A stretch of 64,000 nt of DNA from Salvator merianae (taxonomy: Eukaryota; Chordata; Lepidosauria; Squamata; Teiidae): assembly GCA_003586115.2 (NCBI GenBank), contig QVOM02000073.1:42793145-42857144 (forward strand), written 5' to 3'. This document shows, piece after piece, positions 55,100 to 64,000 of the stretch. Every line of letters starts with the position of its first letter. Within the stretch, counting starts at the first letter, position 1. The notes under the pieces were generated by a model that did no database searches, had not been told where the DNA came from, and saw only the letters and a list, made by a program, of their open reading frames with translations. Position numbers and translations under genes: made by a program.

Positions 55100-55307
55100 T
55101 CTCTAGCTAATATACTTAGTGTATATCACTTTCCCCTTTTACATGCAAAGCCCAGGGTCTTGCTCCCATTTGCTGATGTTGGATGATACTGATATGTTCT
55201 TTATATCTTGCTATTAAGCTACTTCCTGTTTCTCCTATATAAGCTTCCCTACCCCTTAATCCTACAGTTTCCACCTCCTCTTTCACATATAGAGATGTCA
55301 TTCCCAA
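55100..55307 (-). pseudogene. Penelope-like GIY-YIG endonuclease fragment
   Basis: The minus frame from 55307 has EAYIGETGSSLIARYKEHIS at residues 21-40, the YIG half of a GIY-YIG domain with the conserved Arg and downstream EH, followed by PWALHVKG. The first half (VxYxxxC) is not clear. As at 4395, Penelope-like retroelements are the usual source of such fragments in reptiles. Only about 190 bp is recognisable. Confidence 0.6.
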
Positions 55308-57299
55308 CCTTTTTTCGCTTGTGTACCCCTTGGCAGCCCATTTCCATAAATTGCATTCTTTATAATAGTTGCTGTTATTTCAAATTTATATATTGCAACT
55401 GTAAGTGCCTTTTCCTGCCATTATTCAATTTTGTTGTGTACCCCTAAATGTCCTGGCTCGTACCCCTAGGGATACAGGACATTGCTTCAGTCTTACTATT
55501 GTTTTACAGCACATAGGACACTGATCCTTATAATCTGTTTCTTAAGGGCTCTTGGAGTTGTTCAGTGAAATGATTGTTAATGAAGAAAATTTTAAGGGTA
55601 TGAATATGAAACCCCTTCTGGAACTGGATTTTAGACCCTTTTTTGGATTTTGTGGAATTCAGTGCCCATTTCTGTTGACTAACTCTGTTTTTTGTCTTGA
55701 TATTCCTTGGTGTTCTGCAGGAGAAATCTCTATGATCCTGTTGATGATATTGTGAACTCCCAAAGCTTTCAGAGTAAAGGTGTGTTCAGACTAGCGAATT
55801 CTTCTGGGTGAATTTGACCCTGGAGGGGGGGCAAACAGGAAATTAAAAAAAAAAAATGTGTTACCCTGCCTCCAAGCCTGTATTTATTCACCCCTTCAAC
55901 AGCTAGGAGAAAACAATTCCTGAGTTGCTTTACCCAGAGCAGAGAGCACCTCCACCAGTCACAGCCTTGAATAATACCTACAGGAGGAGGAAACTGTCAG
56001 ACAATCAGATAATCAGGAAGGGACACCAACGAGCTCTTGCAGACAGCCAGAGTTTTCTTTGAACTCAGTAATTAAGCAAATCGAATGAACCTGAAACAGT
56101 AGCAAAGAAGTGGGGATTTCTTACCCAATGGCCTATCAGCCGGCAGAACCTCTGGCAGTCATGATAGGTTGCCTGTTGAAGTGAGTAGGCTGAACTTCAG
56201 GTGAGTTGTTAGCTGAATAAACAAATACATGTTTTTGGAAAGCTTTTTTTCTGTGCAACTAGGAATTATTTGTTCATTTTATTCAGGTGGTTTTAAAAAT
56301 CCCCAGTATGACCACAGGCTGAGTGGGTCTTTTATTAAGCAACAGATCTTTTTTTGGCTGCTTTCCTCTATTATCTGGTTTCAAATTACCATTTTGCTCC
56401 TGGCTCTCAATATCCAGAAATGTGTCGCATTTAAATTTTTATTGGTTTTCACTGGTACTTTTAGTGCAATAAAAAGGTCTTAGAACCTTTTAGGAACATT
56501 GCCTAAGAGTGGCAACTACTACTTTCCATGGCTTCACCCTCTGTCAGGCTAGACTTCCCATTTCATCATTTTCTACTTTATACTACAGATTCTACTTGTC
56601 AGGTTTAAAACTCTTCTATTACTGATCTTAAGAATATTTTATCAGTGCACCTTTGTAATAGTTTTTGATGTATTGTTCCAAGTCTTTGTAACATTTTATT
56701 TCAAATTTTTTTAATGAAAATTTATTCAAAGAAGAGAGTATTTTTTCCTGTTGCATCCTGACAACTGTGCAATGTGCATCCTTTCACCTATATATCAATT
56801 AATTTGATATATAGATCAGTTAGATAGGGTAGGAAGTAGGCAATTTAAAACCAAAGTGGCAAATTCAGTAACCTTCTGAACACGGATAACAAAATCTTAT
56901 GGGAAATCATCAGCAGAAACTGAATCATTGCTAAATATTTGGTCAAGAGATGAAATTGAACAATATGCAATGTTATGAATTAATTGAAGAAAAATTAATC
57001 AGATGGAGAAAAAACCTTGAGATGGATGCTTAAAGGCTTGACAAATTAGAAAATTAGATTAGCTCAAAAGATTTACAATCTGAAGATACACAGAGTAAAC
57101 AAGTGAAAAAGAAGACAAAGGACAGATGAAGAAAGAGGGCCAAAGATGACAGGAACAAATACAGTGTTGCAATTTAACAATGGACCTTCTGTAAAAATTA
57201 TAATTTACTAACTAAAAAGGGGGGAAATGCTGGGAAATAAGCCAGGAAAAGACTTATGAAATTAGTATGGTTATAATATTATGTTGTTTTAAAATTAAA
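55308..57299. other. No gene seen; 56920-57299 may be upstream R4-like sequence
   Basis: Unassigned through about 56900, with T-rich and A-rich tracts. From 56950 the plus strand becomes A-rich with Lys/Glu-rich translations (for example RWRKNLEMDA and KQVKKKTKD), possibly the part of the R4-like LINE upstream of its endonuclease, but I could not match specific motifs. Confidence 0.35.
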
Positions 57300-57965
57300 A
57301 CATTAAGAGCTGCACCAAAGTATGTCTGACATTACTGTAAATGAGAAGAAGAACATTAAAATAATAGACATGGTTATTCCAGGGGACAGTAGAATTGAGA
57401 AAAAAGAACTGGAGAAGACTGGATAGTATTGTAATCTGCAAACCGAAATGTAACATTTCTGAGACAAAAATTCAACAGTAGTTCTGTCAGTTATTGGCAG
57501 TAGGGATGGGCATGAACTTTTTTATGTCCAGTTTGAATCAAACCAAACAAGGACTGGTTCAGTTTGATTTCAAACTCTTTTCTTCAAACCATAGTATGTT
57601 TGGTTTGATTTGAACACCTTCAAACATGGATCAAACAGGGTGTATTCACTAGGTTATTTAGAACACCCATTTTGTTTTGTTCAAATTCAGACTCTGTTTC
57701 TGACAAGGTAGGGTGTTCTGTTCAAACACAAACTTTTCAAATACCCATATTTGGTTTGAATGAGTTCAAACTCGGAGTAGTTTGACACATCTCTAACTGG
57801 CAGTTTTGGCGCAATGGGAAAGTAACTCAAGAAATATTTGGACTGTGTCAGAATAGATGTGATAACAAGGCCCAAACTGCAAAAATCCACGCTTTTTGAT
57901 TCTTAAAACCTTAATTGCCACCAATTCATCATCATCAACAACAATAACAGTTTTTAATTGTAATG
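57300..57965 (+). pseudogene. R4/Dong-like LINE fragment interrupted by a hAT MITE
   Basis: Translation near 57320-57420 gives SMSDITVNEKKN, then IKIIDMVIPGDSRIEKKELEK, the restriction-like endonuclease core. The VIG(S) block at about 57488 is cut at 57500 by the hAT MITE. After the MITE, CAGTTTTGGCGCAATGGGAA and AACTCAAGAAATATTTGGAC resume the sequence seen at 8891-8980 of the other plus-strand copy, and LQKSTLF-like words follow near 57878. The 3' end runs into ATCATCATCAACAACAATAA. Confidence 0.6.
57501..57795. mobile_element. 295-bp hAT MITE with 8-bp target duplication
   Basis: Termini TAGGGATGGGCATGAAC and GTTTGACACATCTCTA are inverted repeats of the hAT type. Flanking octamers ATTGGCAG (57493-57500) and ACTGGCAG (57796-57803) match at 7 of 8 positions, the target-duplication length of hAT elements. 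The interior is a succession of GTTTGATTTGAACACC/GGTTTGAATGAG-type words shared with 33151, 42312 and the inner end of the hAT at 28153. Confidence 0.85.
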
Positions 57966-58557
57966 GATTTGCATTTTGCGGACATTTTCTCTCTGTGGGG
58001 ATGACTTTGAACAAAGGAGCAACCAGAGAGGATGGTGCCCAGAAAGTGCTCTCATAATTATTAATGTGCCCAGAGATCCTAGCATGGTAAAAGTAAAATT
58101 AACTGTGCTAAATTTGTAGCTTGCATTCAGCTGAACTTGAACTAAGCACAATCAGCACTGCATGGATTAAGGCCTAGATGTTTTAGCACTCTGATTGGAT
58201 GAAGAGTGCCCAGCATAAGATAAGCTCTCATATGCATTCTTATAACAAGTCATTCTCTGGAATATATCATTTTACCAATTTTACTCTGAGCAGCATTTAC
58301 CAATTTTGAATTCTAGTGCTGTAAGGTGAACCACTATCCTTAAAGTTGATGAGCCATTTTTATTCAACTTTCAGATAGAAAAATGTTCTAATGGCTTGTC
58401 TTCAATATATCTGTAAATATCCTATGGTGGATTATGAATCTTTTTTAAAAAGTTCTCTCTGAAACTTATCATGAGGAGTTCATAATGTACTAAGCAAGGA
58501 ACACCATTTGCATAATAAAAACATTTATTTCCACTAGTGTTTTACATAAATTGTATT
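57966..58557. other. No gene seen
   Basis: Unassigned A+T-rich sequence with no recognisable repeat. Confidence 0.4.
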
Positions 58558-58690
58558 AGAGATGTGCCAAAGCAGTTCTTGTCAAACTCAGTTCACAACA
58601 AACAGGTGCCATTCGAAGTGCTTGCTATCAAATAGAACAAGCCTGGTGTTTGGACGAAGTTTCATGTTTGAAACAAATAAACTCATGCAT
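58558..58690. mobile_element. Truncated hAT-type MITE
   Basis: TAGAGATGTGCCAAAGC is a clean hAT-type terminus followed by AACTCAGTTCACAACAAAC and TTTGGACGAAGTTTCATG. No opposite end is found. Confidence 0.4.
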
Positions 58691-59279
58691 TAAATGAGCA
58701 AGTCAAAATAGTTGAAAGGGCCCATATCGTTAAGAAAGAAATTAAAAAGTACTCTTCAACATTTATTAAAGAAGAAAAACTTGAAGGGTGGGATCAATTG
58801 CCTGTGGAAGGATGTGGGGCTTCCTACCATCCCCAAGGAGCCTCCCACCTGTTTTGCTGGGTCCATATCAAAGTTGCACAAGTCTGGCCATGTTGGTCCA
58901 CTTTGCGAGGTGTTTTTGTCATTACAGTCATCTTTTAGCTAGAACCTCCAAAACTGGCATGTGGGTCTCCAAGTTCCCATTTTGGTGACGGGCTTTGATG
59001 CATCACCAGAATGTGTCCCCCGGTTGTCCAGAAAATACAGGTGTACCTCAATGTTGAGGACTACTGGTAATCCAAATCAGGGTCCCCCTGATCTGGATTA
59101 TGCTCCATTCTGGGCAAACAAAGCATATCAGTGGTGTGGAATGACATCCTTAGTGTGCTTGCTGGTAAGTCCAACAAGTGCAGGGAGACCCTTAGACTAT
59201 CCCTTAAGTCTCTCAGTTTGTATTTTATTGAGTAGTCTCCTGTTCCATTCAAGACCATCTACATAATTCTAACGGTGGT
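58691..59279. other. Probable degraded palindromic element; no gene
   Basis: Words such as CTGGGCAAACAAAGCATAT, CTACTGGTAATCCAAATCAG with CTGATCTGGATTATG, and GGCATGTGGGTCTCCAAG resemble the family E interior. Boundaries are not clear. Confidence 0.3.
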
Positions 59280-60200
59280 CCCTCAAATTTGCATTTTCAA
59301 ATTTGCATTTGCTAGCCAGTTGCTGCCTGCTTTCTTCCTGGAAAGCAGTTCTGCATTCTTTTCAATGTTAAGTTCCAGCAGTTTGGTTCTATCCTGGTTC
59401 AAGTATAGCCTGTCCATCAGATAAAATAAAATAAAATATAAAAGTGTAACCTGCCATTTTGTACAGATTTGACTTGTTCCACAATGTTCCCCAAGGCCTA
59501 ACAAATCTAAACCCTCCCTTTTAACCACCACTGCCTCCACCCTATATTTAGGATCCTGAACTCTGCCTGTCTAGCTGACCCTGCAAATGCAACCTTGGAC
59601 ATCCTGGACTTCAGTATTCTACCTAACAACCTAAATTTGGCTTCCACTACATTCTGCTTACCCTTCCGGCTTGGTCATTGGTGAGGCTATGCACCATGAT
59701 CACTAGCTCCTCCTCACTACTGTCATCAGTCTATATAGAGGTTGCATGATACCTGTAACCTGTTCACATAACAGGCAAGTCATCATGTGGTCCAAACAGC
59801 CATCACAAACCCATCTGTCTATATTTCTAATAAACAAATCATCCACTGCAAAAAGTCTCCTTCCCCCACCCAAGGAGGAGTGTCAGGGTAAGAGGAGATG
59901 AGCACATTAAATAAAGTAGTGGCCTCAACTAAAGGAGTTTCTCTCTCTTACTCAGCCTGGTGTCGTCCATATCTGAGACCTCCATTCTCCAATGCCCATT
60001 TTGGAGAAGGATGTCCCCACTTCATCCTTAAAGGTTTTGCCCAGCTGCCTATCTTGCTCTCTCTGCTTCTCCAGGTCAGCCACATTGGTTTCAAGGGAAG
60101 AAATCTGTTCCCTGAGGGCCAGGAGCTCACTGCACTGAGTAAACACCCATGTCTTCTGTCTGGTAGGGAGATAATTGTACATATGACACTCAGCCTGCAT
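59280..60200 (-). pseudogene. LINE ORF1 fragment, coiled coil then esterase-like C-terminus
   Basis: The frame from 60200 has CSELLALREQISSLETNV and ADLEKQREQDRQ (residues 23-52), a heptad-patterned coiled coil after a Cys, typical of the start of CR1/L2-type ORF1 proteins. Lower down, 59540-59283 reads VKREGLDLLGLGEHCGT, then DRLYLNQDRTKLLELNI, matching the final esterase-like block (DGLHLNRxGT) of those ORF1 proteins. The intervening part is degraded with stops. Identification is by pattern and memory of the family. Confidence 0.6.
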
Positions 60201-60366
60201 TAAGACGTCACTTACTTCTACTATGTTTGGATATTCTGGAATAATGTATGGATATTCTGGAATAAGGTACTCCCAGGAGTGGTTTATTCTGGAATTTCCA
60301 AAAGTAGTGGAGTAAGGAAGCTATGTCTGGATGTAGTCTCAGTGCAGAATGCAGGGAAGCTCCTCT

Positions 60367-60510
60367 CCCCCCCCCCCCCTTGCTGGCTGTCTACCTTCAT
60401 GACTATTTTGTTTAATTTTATTATAGCTTTATCTCTTTTTTGTTTTGTTTTGTTTTGTTTGTTTTGTTTTGCTTCGCTTTTTTTTGCTTCACTTTTTTTT
60501 TTTTAATCCT
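60367..60510. repeat. PolyC run and (TTTTG)n-rich tract
   Basis: A polyC run at about 60367-60379, and a TTTTGTTTTGTTTTGTTTG run at about 60438-60472 grading into TTCGCTTTTTTTTGC and polyT. Confidence 0.8.
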
Positions 60511-60904
60511 TCACATGCCAATCAGGCACTGTTCAGCCTCTAAACCAGTCACACACTAAGTGTCAAAACACACACAATCCACTCTACGAACTCACCACTT
60601 ACCAGGAGTTATACCTCAAAATCCCCCTTCTAAGCTCCTGATACCTTGTTTCATCTCAGGAATGTAACCTTCAAGCAGTGTCCACACCAAGCTGATCTTC
60701 CTGCTGAGGAATGTGGCTCCTCCCACTAGCTTCTCTGAATCAGCAGCAACTGCAAGTCTCTCCTCCCTCAGTCATGTGCTCAGGGATCAGCTAAGAAACC
60801 AGATGCCCTTCAGCTGTAAAACCAGCCACACACCAAGTACCAAAGCCAGTCTCCAACACACACAAGATCCACCCCACAAACTGACTAGAATACCAGCAGC
60901 TGAT
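60511..60904. other. No gene seen
   Basis: Unassigned. CAGCCACACACCAAGTACCA near 60821 partly repeats CAGTCACACACTAAGTGTCA near 60546. Confidence 0.35.
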
Positions 60905-61513
60905 GGGCCTTTTCGCACTGTAGCGGTAGACCATTCCAGTCCGCTCGCTGGAACAGAGCTTTTGCACTGCCGCGGGCGCGTGCCTCACCCGATCCTGACT
61001 GCTCCGTACCCGATTCGAACCCGAAGCCGGATAAGGCAAGACAACAAAAAATATGTCTTCATCCCGACCTGCGCAATGGAGCGAAGATCGGGCATGGTGC
61101 TTTCGCACTGCTTGCCTCGGCGTCGGGCATGGCTGGTGTGGCTATGCATGCGCACTCTGCTGCTTCGCATCCGGGGTGCGACGTTTCCATTTCCCGCTCC
61201 GCTGCTTCGTAACCCGGTATGAAACTTCGTACCCAGGATAGCACTTTCGCCTGAGTAACTGAGCTGCCGGTACGAAGCCGGCTTCGTAACCAGCCCTCTG
61301 GGTACGAAGTGGGTGTGAAGGTGCGAAGTGGGTGTGAAGCGGGTGCGAAGCGGATACAGAACTAGCGGCTACCATTCGCACTGTTCCCTCTGCTGGTCGG
61401 CTTTGGGTCCGTTCCGCTGGCCAGGAGTGTGAATGGCACCGAGCGTTCCCCAACCTCTCCGGTTCGAAGCCAACTACTGGGAACGGTCTACCGAGCTCAG
61501 TGCGAAAAGGCCC
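60905..61513. mobile_element. 609-bp GC-rich foldback MITE, family A
   Basis: Terminal inverted repeats GGGCCTTTTCGCACTG and CAGTGCGAAAAGGCCC are perfect. Inward, GGTAGACCATTCCAG pairs with TGGGAACGGTCTACC, and CGCTCGCTGGAACAGAGC pairs with GTCCGTTCCGCTGGCCAGG. The centre has CGGTACGAAGCCGGCTTCG and tandem GTGCGAAG/GGTGTGAAG words. High CpG retention against an A+T-rich background. It aligns over its whole length with 38320-38878. Frames of 169, 105 and 103 codons are by-products. Confidence 0.8.
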
Positions 61514-61839
61514 ATTCTTCCAAATTTCCCTGCCAAGCTTATGTTACCTTGTTTGCCTCAAGAAAGCAACAGTCTTCAAACAGAATCTATGGTCAAACTG
61601 AGTTTTCTCTCTCTGCTGAGTAGCATGGCTCCTCTCACTAGCCCTCTGAATCAGTATTTGTAAGCAAGGATGGTTTTTATCCTGTGTGGATCTTGATTAG
61701 AGCCTTGAATTCATATTTGAACAACACCATCATTACCTTTATATGATCCAGTGGACAGCTCTGATTTTCTCTGTTATTCCATTGGTCTTTTCCACTCTGG
61801 TGCCTTTCAGTTGTTTTGGATGAGCCAGTTTGGCTTTGT
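61514..61839. other. No gene seen
   Basis: Unassigned. AGCATGGCTCCTCTCACTAG near 61622 repeats a phrase at 60713-60731, suggesting that the palindrome inserted into an older duplicated or repeated sequence. Confidence 0.35.
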
Positions 61840-62042
61840 GGCTATCTAAAACTCTTCCAGTTTGAGTTTGCACTCTGCATGAAGCCAGCTTGTGACCTTG
61901 GGCTCATCACAGCTCTGATCTGAGTTCTCACAGCCTCACCTATCTCACAAGCTGTCTGTTGTGGGGAGAACAGAAAGTTTGTCAGCCGCTTTGGGTCCTT
62001 GTGGTGAGAAAAGCGGGTTACAAAAAACAACTCTTCTTCTAT
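61840..62042 (+). repeat. SINE with Sauria-like body and 3' tail
   Basis: AGTTTGAGTTTGCACTCTGC, then TGAAGCCAGCTTGTGACCTT and GGGCTCATCAC correspond to the tRNA-related and body parts, and GTCAGCCGCTTTGGGTCCTT followed by GAGAAAAGCGGGTTACAAA is the LINE-derived 3' tail typical of squamate SINEs. It ends near CTCTTCTTCTATC. Confidence 0.65.
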
Positions 62043-63245
62043 CAGCATCAGCCAACAGGGAGATGCCGGCAGGTTCTAAAGAGAAATGAATACCTAAAGA
62101 GCTGGAAGACACTAGGTTGACTTCAGCTGTACTATTAGTTTGTAGTCTGATGCTTGACACCCTTGATCTAAGTTACCTTCTTATGTTCTGCCCTTTCTTT
62201 TTCTCTTCCGCCAGCCAACACTGTCAAAGGAAGAGGAACAAGATGTCAACATCCTGATGGCTTAAACTCAGATGTACCACCTGCCAATTTGTCTGCTGAA
62301 CCTTCTATTTGCTACCACATGTTTTGTTGTACTGATTCTGCCTTAGTAGGAAATACAAGAATGGACAAGGATTTTAGAGTTCCCTGCACCATCTGCCCCA
62401 AAGCCATTTAGATGCTAATAAGGAAACTGCCCATGTTAACACCTCCCCAATTCACGGGGTCACCAGCAAAGGGATAGCACCCAAATGAGCTCCCCCTTTA
62501 GGGGAGGGGCTATCACCATTCCCTGCTACTGCATGACTGACTTTCCCCCTTGTTAATTTTTATGTTAGCCTGTACTGTATTTCTTATTTTATATTATGCT
62601 TCTTTATATATTTTATACCACATTGTATTGTTTATTTGAGGTTTATTTGACCTGTCCATCTTGTACATGGACACTCACTGTAAAGGCTATATGCAAGTAA
62701 AACGAATGGTGGTGGTTGTCACAGTCACATCCAGCAGTTGTGGAGTGAAGGAAAGGACAGTCTTGTGCACAATTTTCCATTCATTAATCTCTGAATCTCT
62801 ATTATGACAAAGGATCCCTTCATCAAGGCAACTCTGCTAGACCGCATATGGGTAGATGGGACCTCTCTGACCCTTACCCACTGATATGAAACAAATAAAT
62901 ACAGTACATGCAGCTCATTCTACAAAGTTATGACATGAGCATCAAACAGAAAATTACCCTTGAATCATGCCCACACTAGGCTAGAACATAGCAATACATT
63001 GATTTGAATCTGCCATGAAAGTTCATTCATTCGTCCCAGCTATGGGTGAAATGAGGTCTCACTGCCTTGTGAATGCTTTGGGGAAAGGAAAGGCTAAGGT
63101 AGTATACCCTGACAGGAAATTCGGAGAGGGGCTCCTAAGTCAGTTAGCTGGACCACAGCTCTGCAGTTATAATCCACCCAGAGAGCATGTGGCATATGGT
63201 GGAATAGAAATAGAAATAAATGCCATAAATAAATGTTGGGGATAT
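62043..63245. other. No gene seen; SINE-like tail at about 63180-63237
   Basis: TGGAATAGAAATAGAAATAA then ATGCCATAAATAAATG is a typical 3' tail of a reptilian SINE or LINE and directly abuts the gypsy fragment. The rest (including T-rich 62540-62650) is unassigned. Confidence 0.4.
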
Positions 63246-63690
63246 GGTTTATCTTTCCATCTGCCATCTTAAGTCCCCATATCCTTCTAAAAAAATGGAT
63301 CCCCATTATACTGACCTCTTTAAAGTAGTGGCTTAGATCAGCCCTGTTGCTTTCTGCTTGATATTGCCCAAGTACATGAAAATCCACCCAGTGTTTCACC
63401 TGAATCTCATTTGCCTCTCCATGAGTCTGTATCACCTCCTCCTCCACTGATGGTAGGTGAACATGAACACTTTGAAATCTCTGACATCCTGGATTCATGT
63501 ATTTCAAGGGGTAAACTGCAGTACTTGGTTCATTGGCAGGCTACCACACTTCAGAGAGGTCCTGGATTAATGCCGAAGAAGCTAGTGCAAAATGATTTCT
63601 TCATGCTTTTCACTCCCATTTCCAAGACAAGACAAGTCCTATTCCTTCCCTTGCTGCATTGTCAGTTCAGGAGGGAGGTGTCTTCCTTAG
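63246..63690 (+). pseudogene. Ty3/gypsy retrotransposon pol C-terminus with chromodomain
   Basis: One frame (from 63247) reads LSICHLKSPYPSKKMDPHYT, then LFKVV, ISPVAFCLILP and IHPVFHLNL, which is the conserved post-integrase segment of Ty3/gypsy pol (PxKLGPRYxGPF and INPVAFRLxLP-like blocks). After a frame change near 63420, GEHEHFEISDILDSCISRGK, then LQYLVHWQ form a chromodomain beginning, the module that tethers such integrases to chromatin. The usual aromatic cage continuation is decayed after WQ. The 5' side is cut by a SINE-like tail. Only about 450 bp remains. Confidence 0.7.
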
Positions 63691-64000
63691 AGAGATGGAT
63701 AGCATGAGCTTGTTCACTGTGCTACCAACTCTATCACTTTCCCATACCCAGCCTTCCCTGCTAGGTTTCATTATAGTTGCTGCATTTCACTTGTATTGTG
63801 GTTGAATTCTATGTATGCCAATAGCACTCTGCTGGGAACTGCCGGATTGTTATGAGAACTCAATGCAGGCAAGAACTGGACCGTGAGAATCAGCCAGGAA
63901 AGGATACTAGATAAATGCACTGAGTAGAGCTTCACTTTCTGTGATCTTCTATCAAATAAAACTTGATAGGATTGTTAAGGTGATTCTGCTTATATCTATT
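63691..64000. other. No gene seen; could include gypsy 3' flank or LTR
   Basis: Sequence directly after the chromodomain would be expected to run toward an LTR. No TG...CA boundary or polypurine tract is convincing within the window. Confidence 0.3.

Overview
This window looks like vertebrate nuclear DNA, most probably from a squamate reptile. It is A+T-rich, has no recognisable exon of a cellular gene, and is packed with interspersed repeats of types I associate with lizards and snakes: a tRNA-derived SINE resembling Sauria SINEs, CR1-type LINEs, R4/Dong-like LINEs with C-terminal restriction-like endonuclease remnants, Penelope-like GIY-YIG fragments, a Ty3/gypsy chromodomain fragment, a BED-finger hAT transposon and many palindromic MITE-like elements. 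The window reads as a gene desert or a large intron. Every assignment comes from reading the sequence; no database was searched.

Layout. 0-7 kb: SINE, an old dispersed repeat, a (TTTA)n tail on a minus-strand CR1, a 743-bp palindromic element, a Penelope-like fragment and a second palindromic element. 8-16 kb: an R4-like fragment, palindromic elements, a telomere-like (CCCTAT)n/(CCCAAT)n array at 12.48-12.65 kb, and a plus-strand CR1 reverse transcriptase fragment split by a 165-bp MITE. 16-25 kb: mostly unassigned unique-looking DNA. 25-31.7 kb: palindromic elements and a ~2.4-kb hAT element with a decayed minus-strand transposase. 33.1-37.2 kb: a hAT MITE, then the standout feature, a 2,904-bp RTE-clade retrotransposon (33754-36657, minus) with a perfect 13-bp target-site duplication and a (GAA)n tail, next to a decayed LINE endonuclease. 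37.7-47.6 kb: a dense series of foldback elements, ending with a 1,167-bp GC-rich palindrome. 48.6-52.3 kb: a CR1 fragment and two minus-strand R4-like fragments. 52.5-64 kb: more palindromic elements, a Penelope fragment, an R4 copy split by a hAT MITE with an 8-bp duplication, a LINE ORF1 fragment, a second GC-rich palindrome, SINEs and a gypsy pol/chromodomain fragment.

The elements do not form a pathway. Their nesting gives a relative chronology: CR1, R4-like and decayed LINE copies are older; hAT and foldback elements inserted into some of them; the RTE is the best preserved. All ~950 codons of the RTE lie in one reading frame, broken only by about seven stop codons and no frameshift, and its protein is much closer to nematode RTE proteins as I remember them than to the BovB RTE usual in squamates. 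That makes it a candidate horizontal transfer and the main item to follow up.
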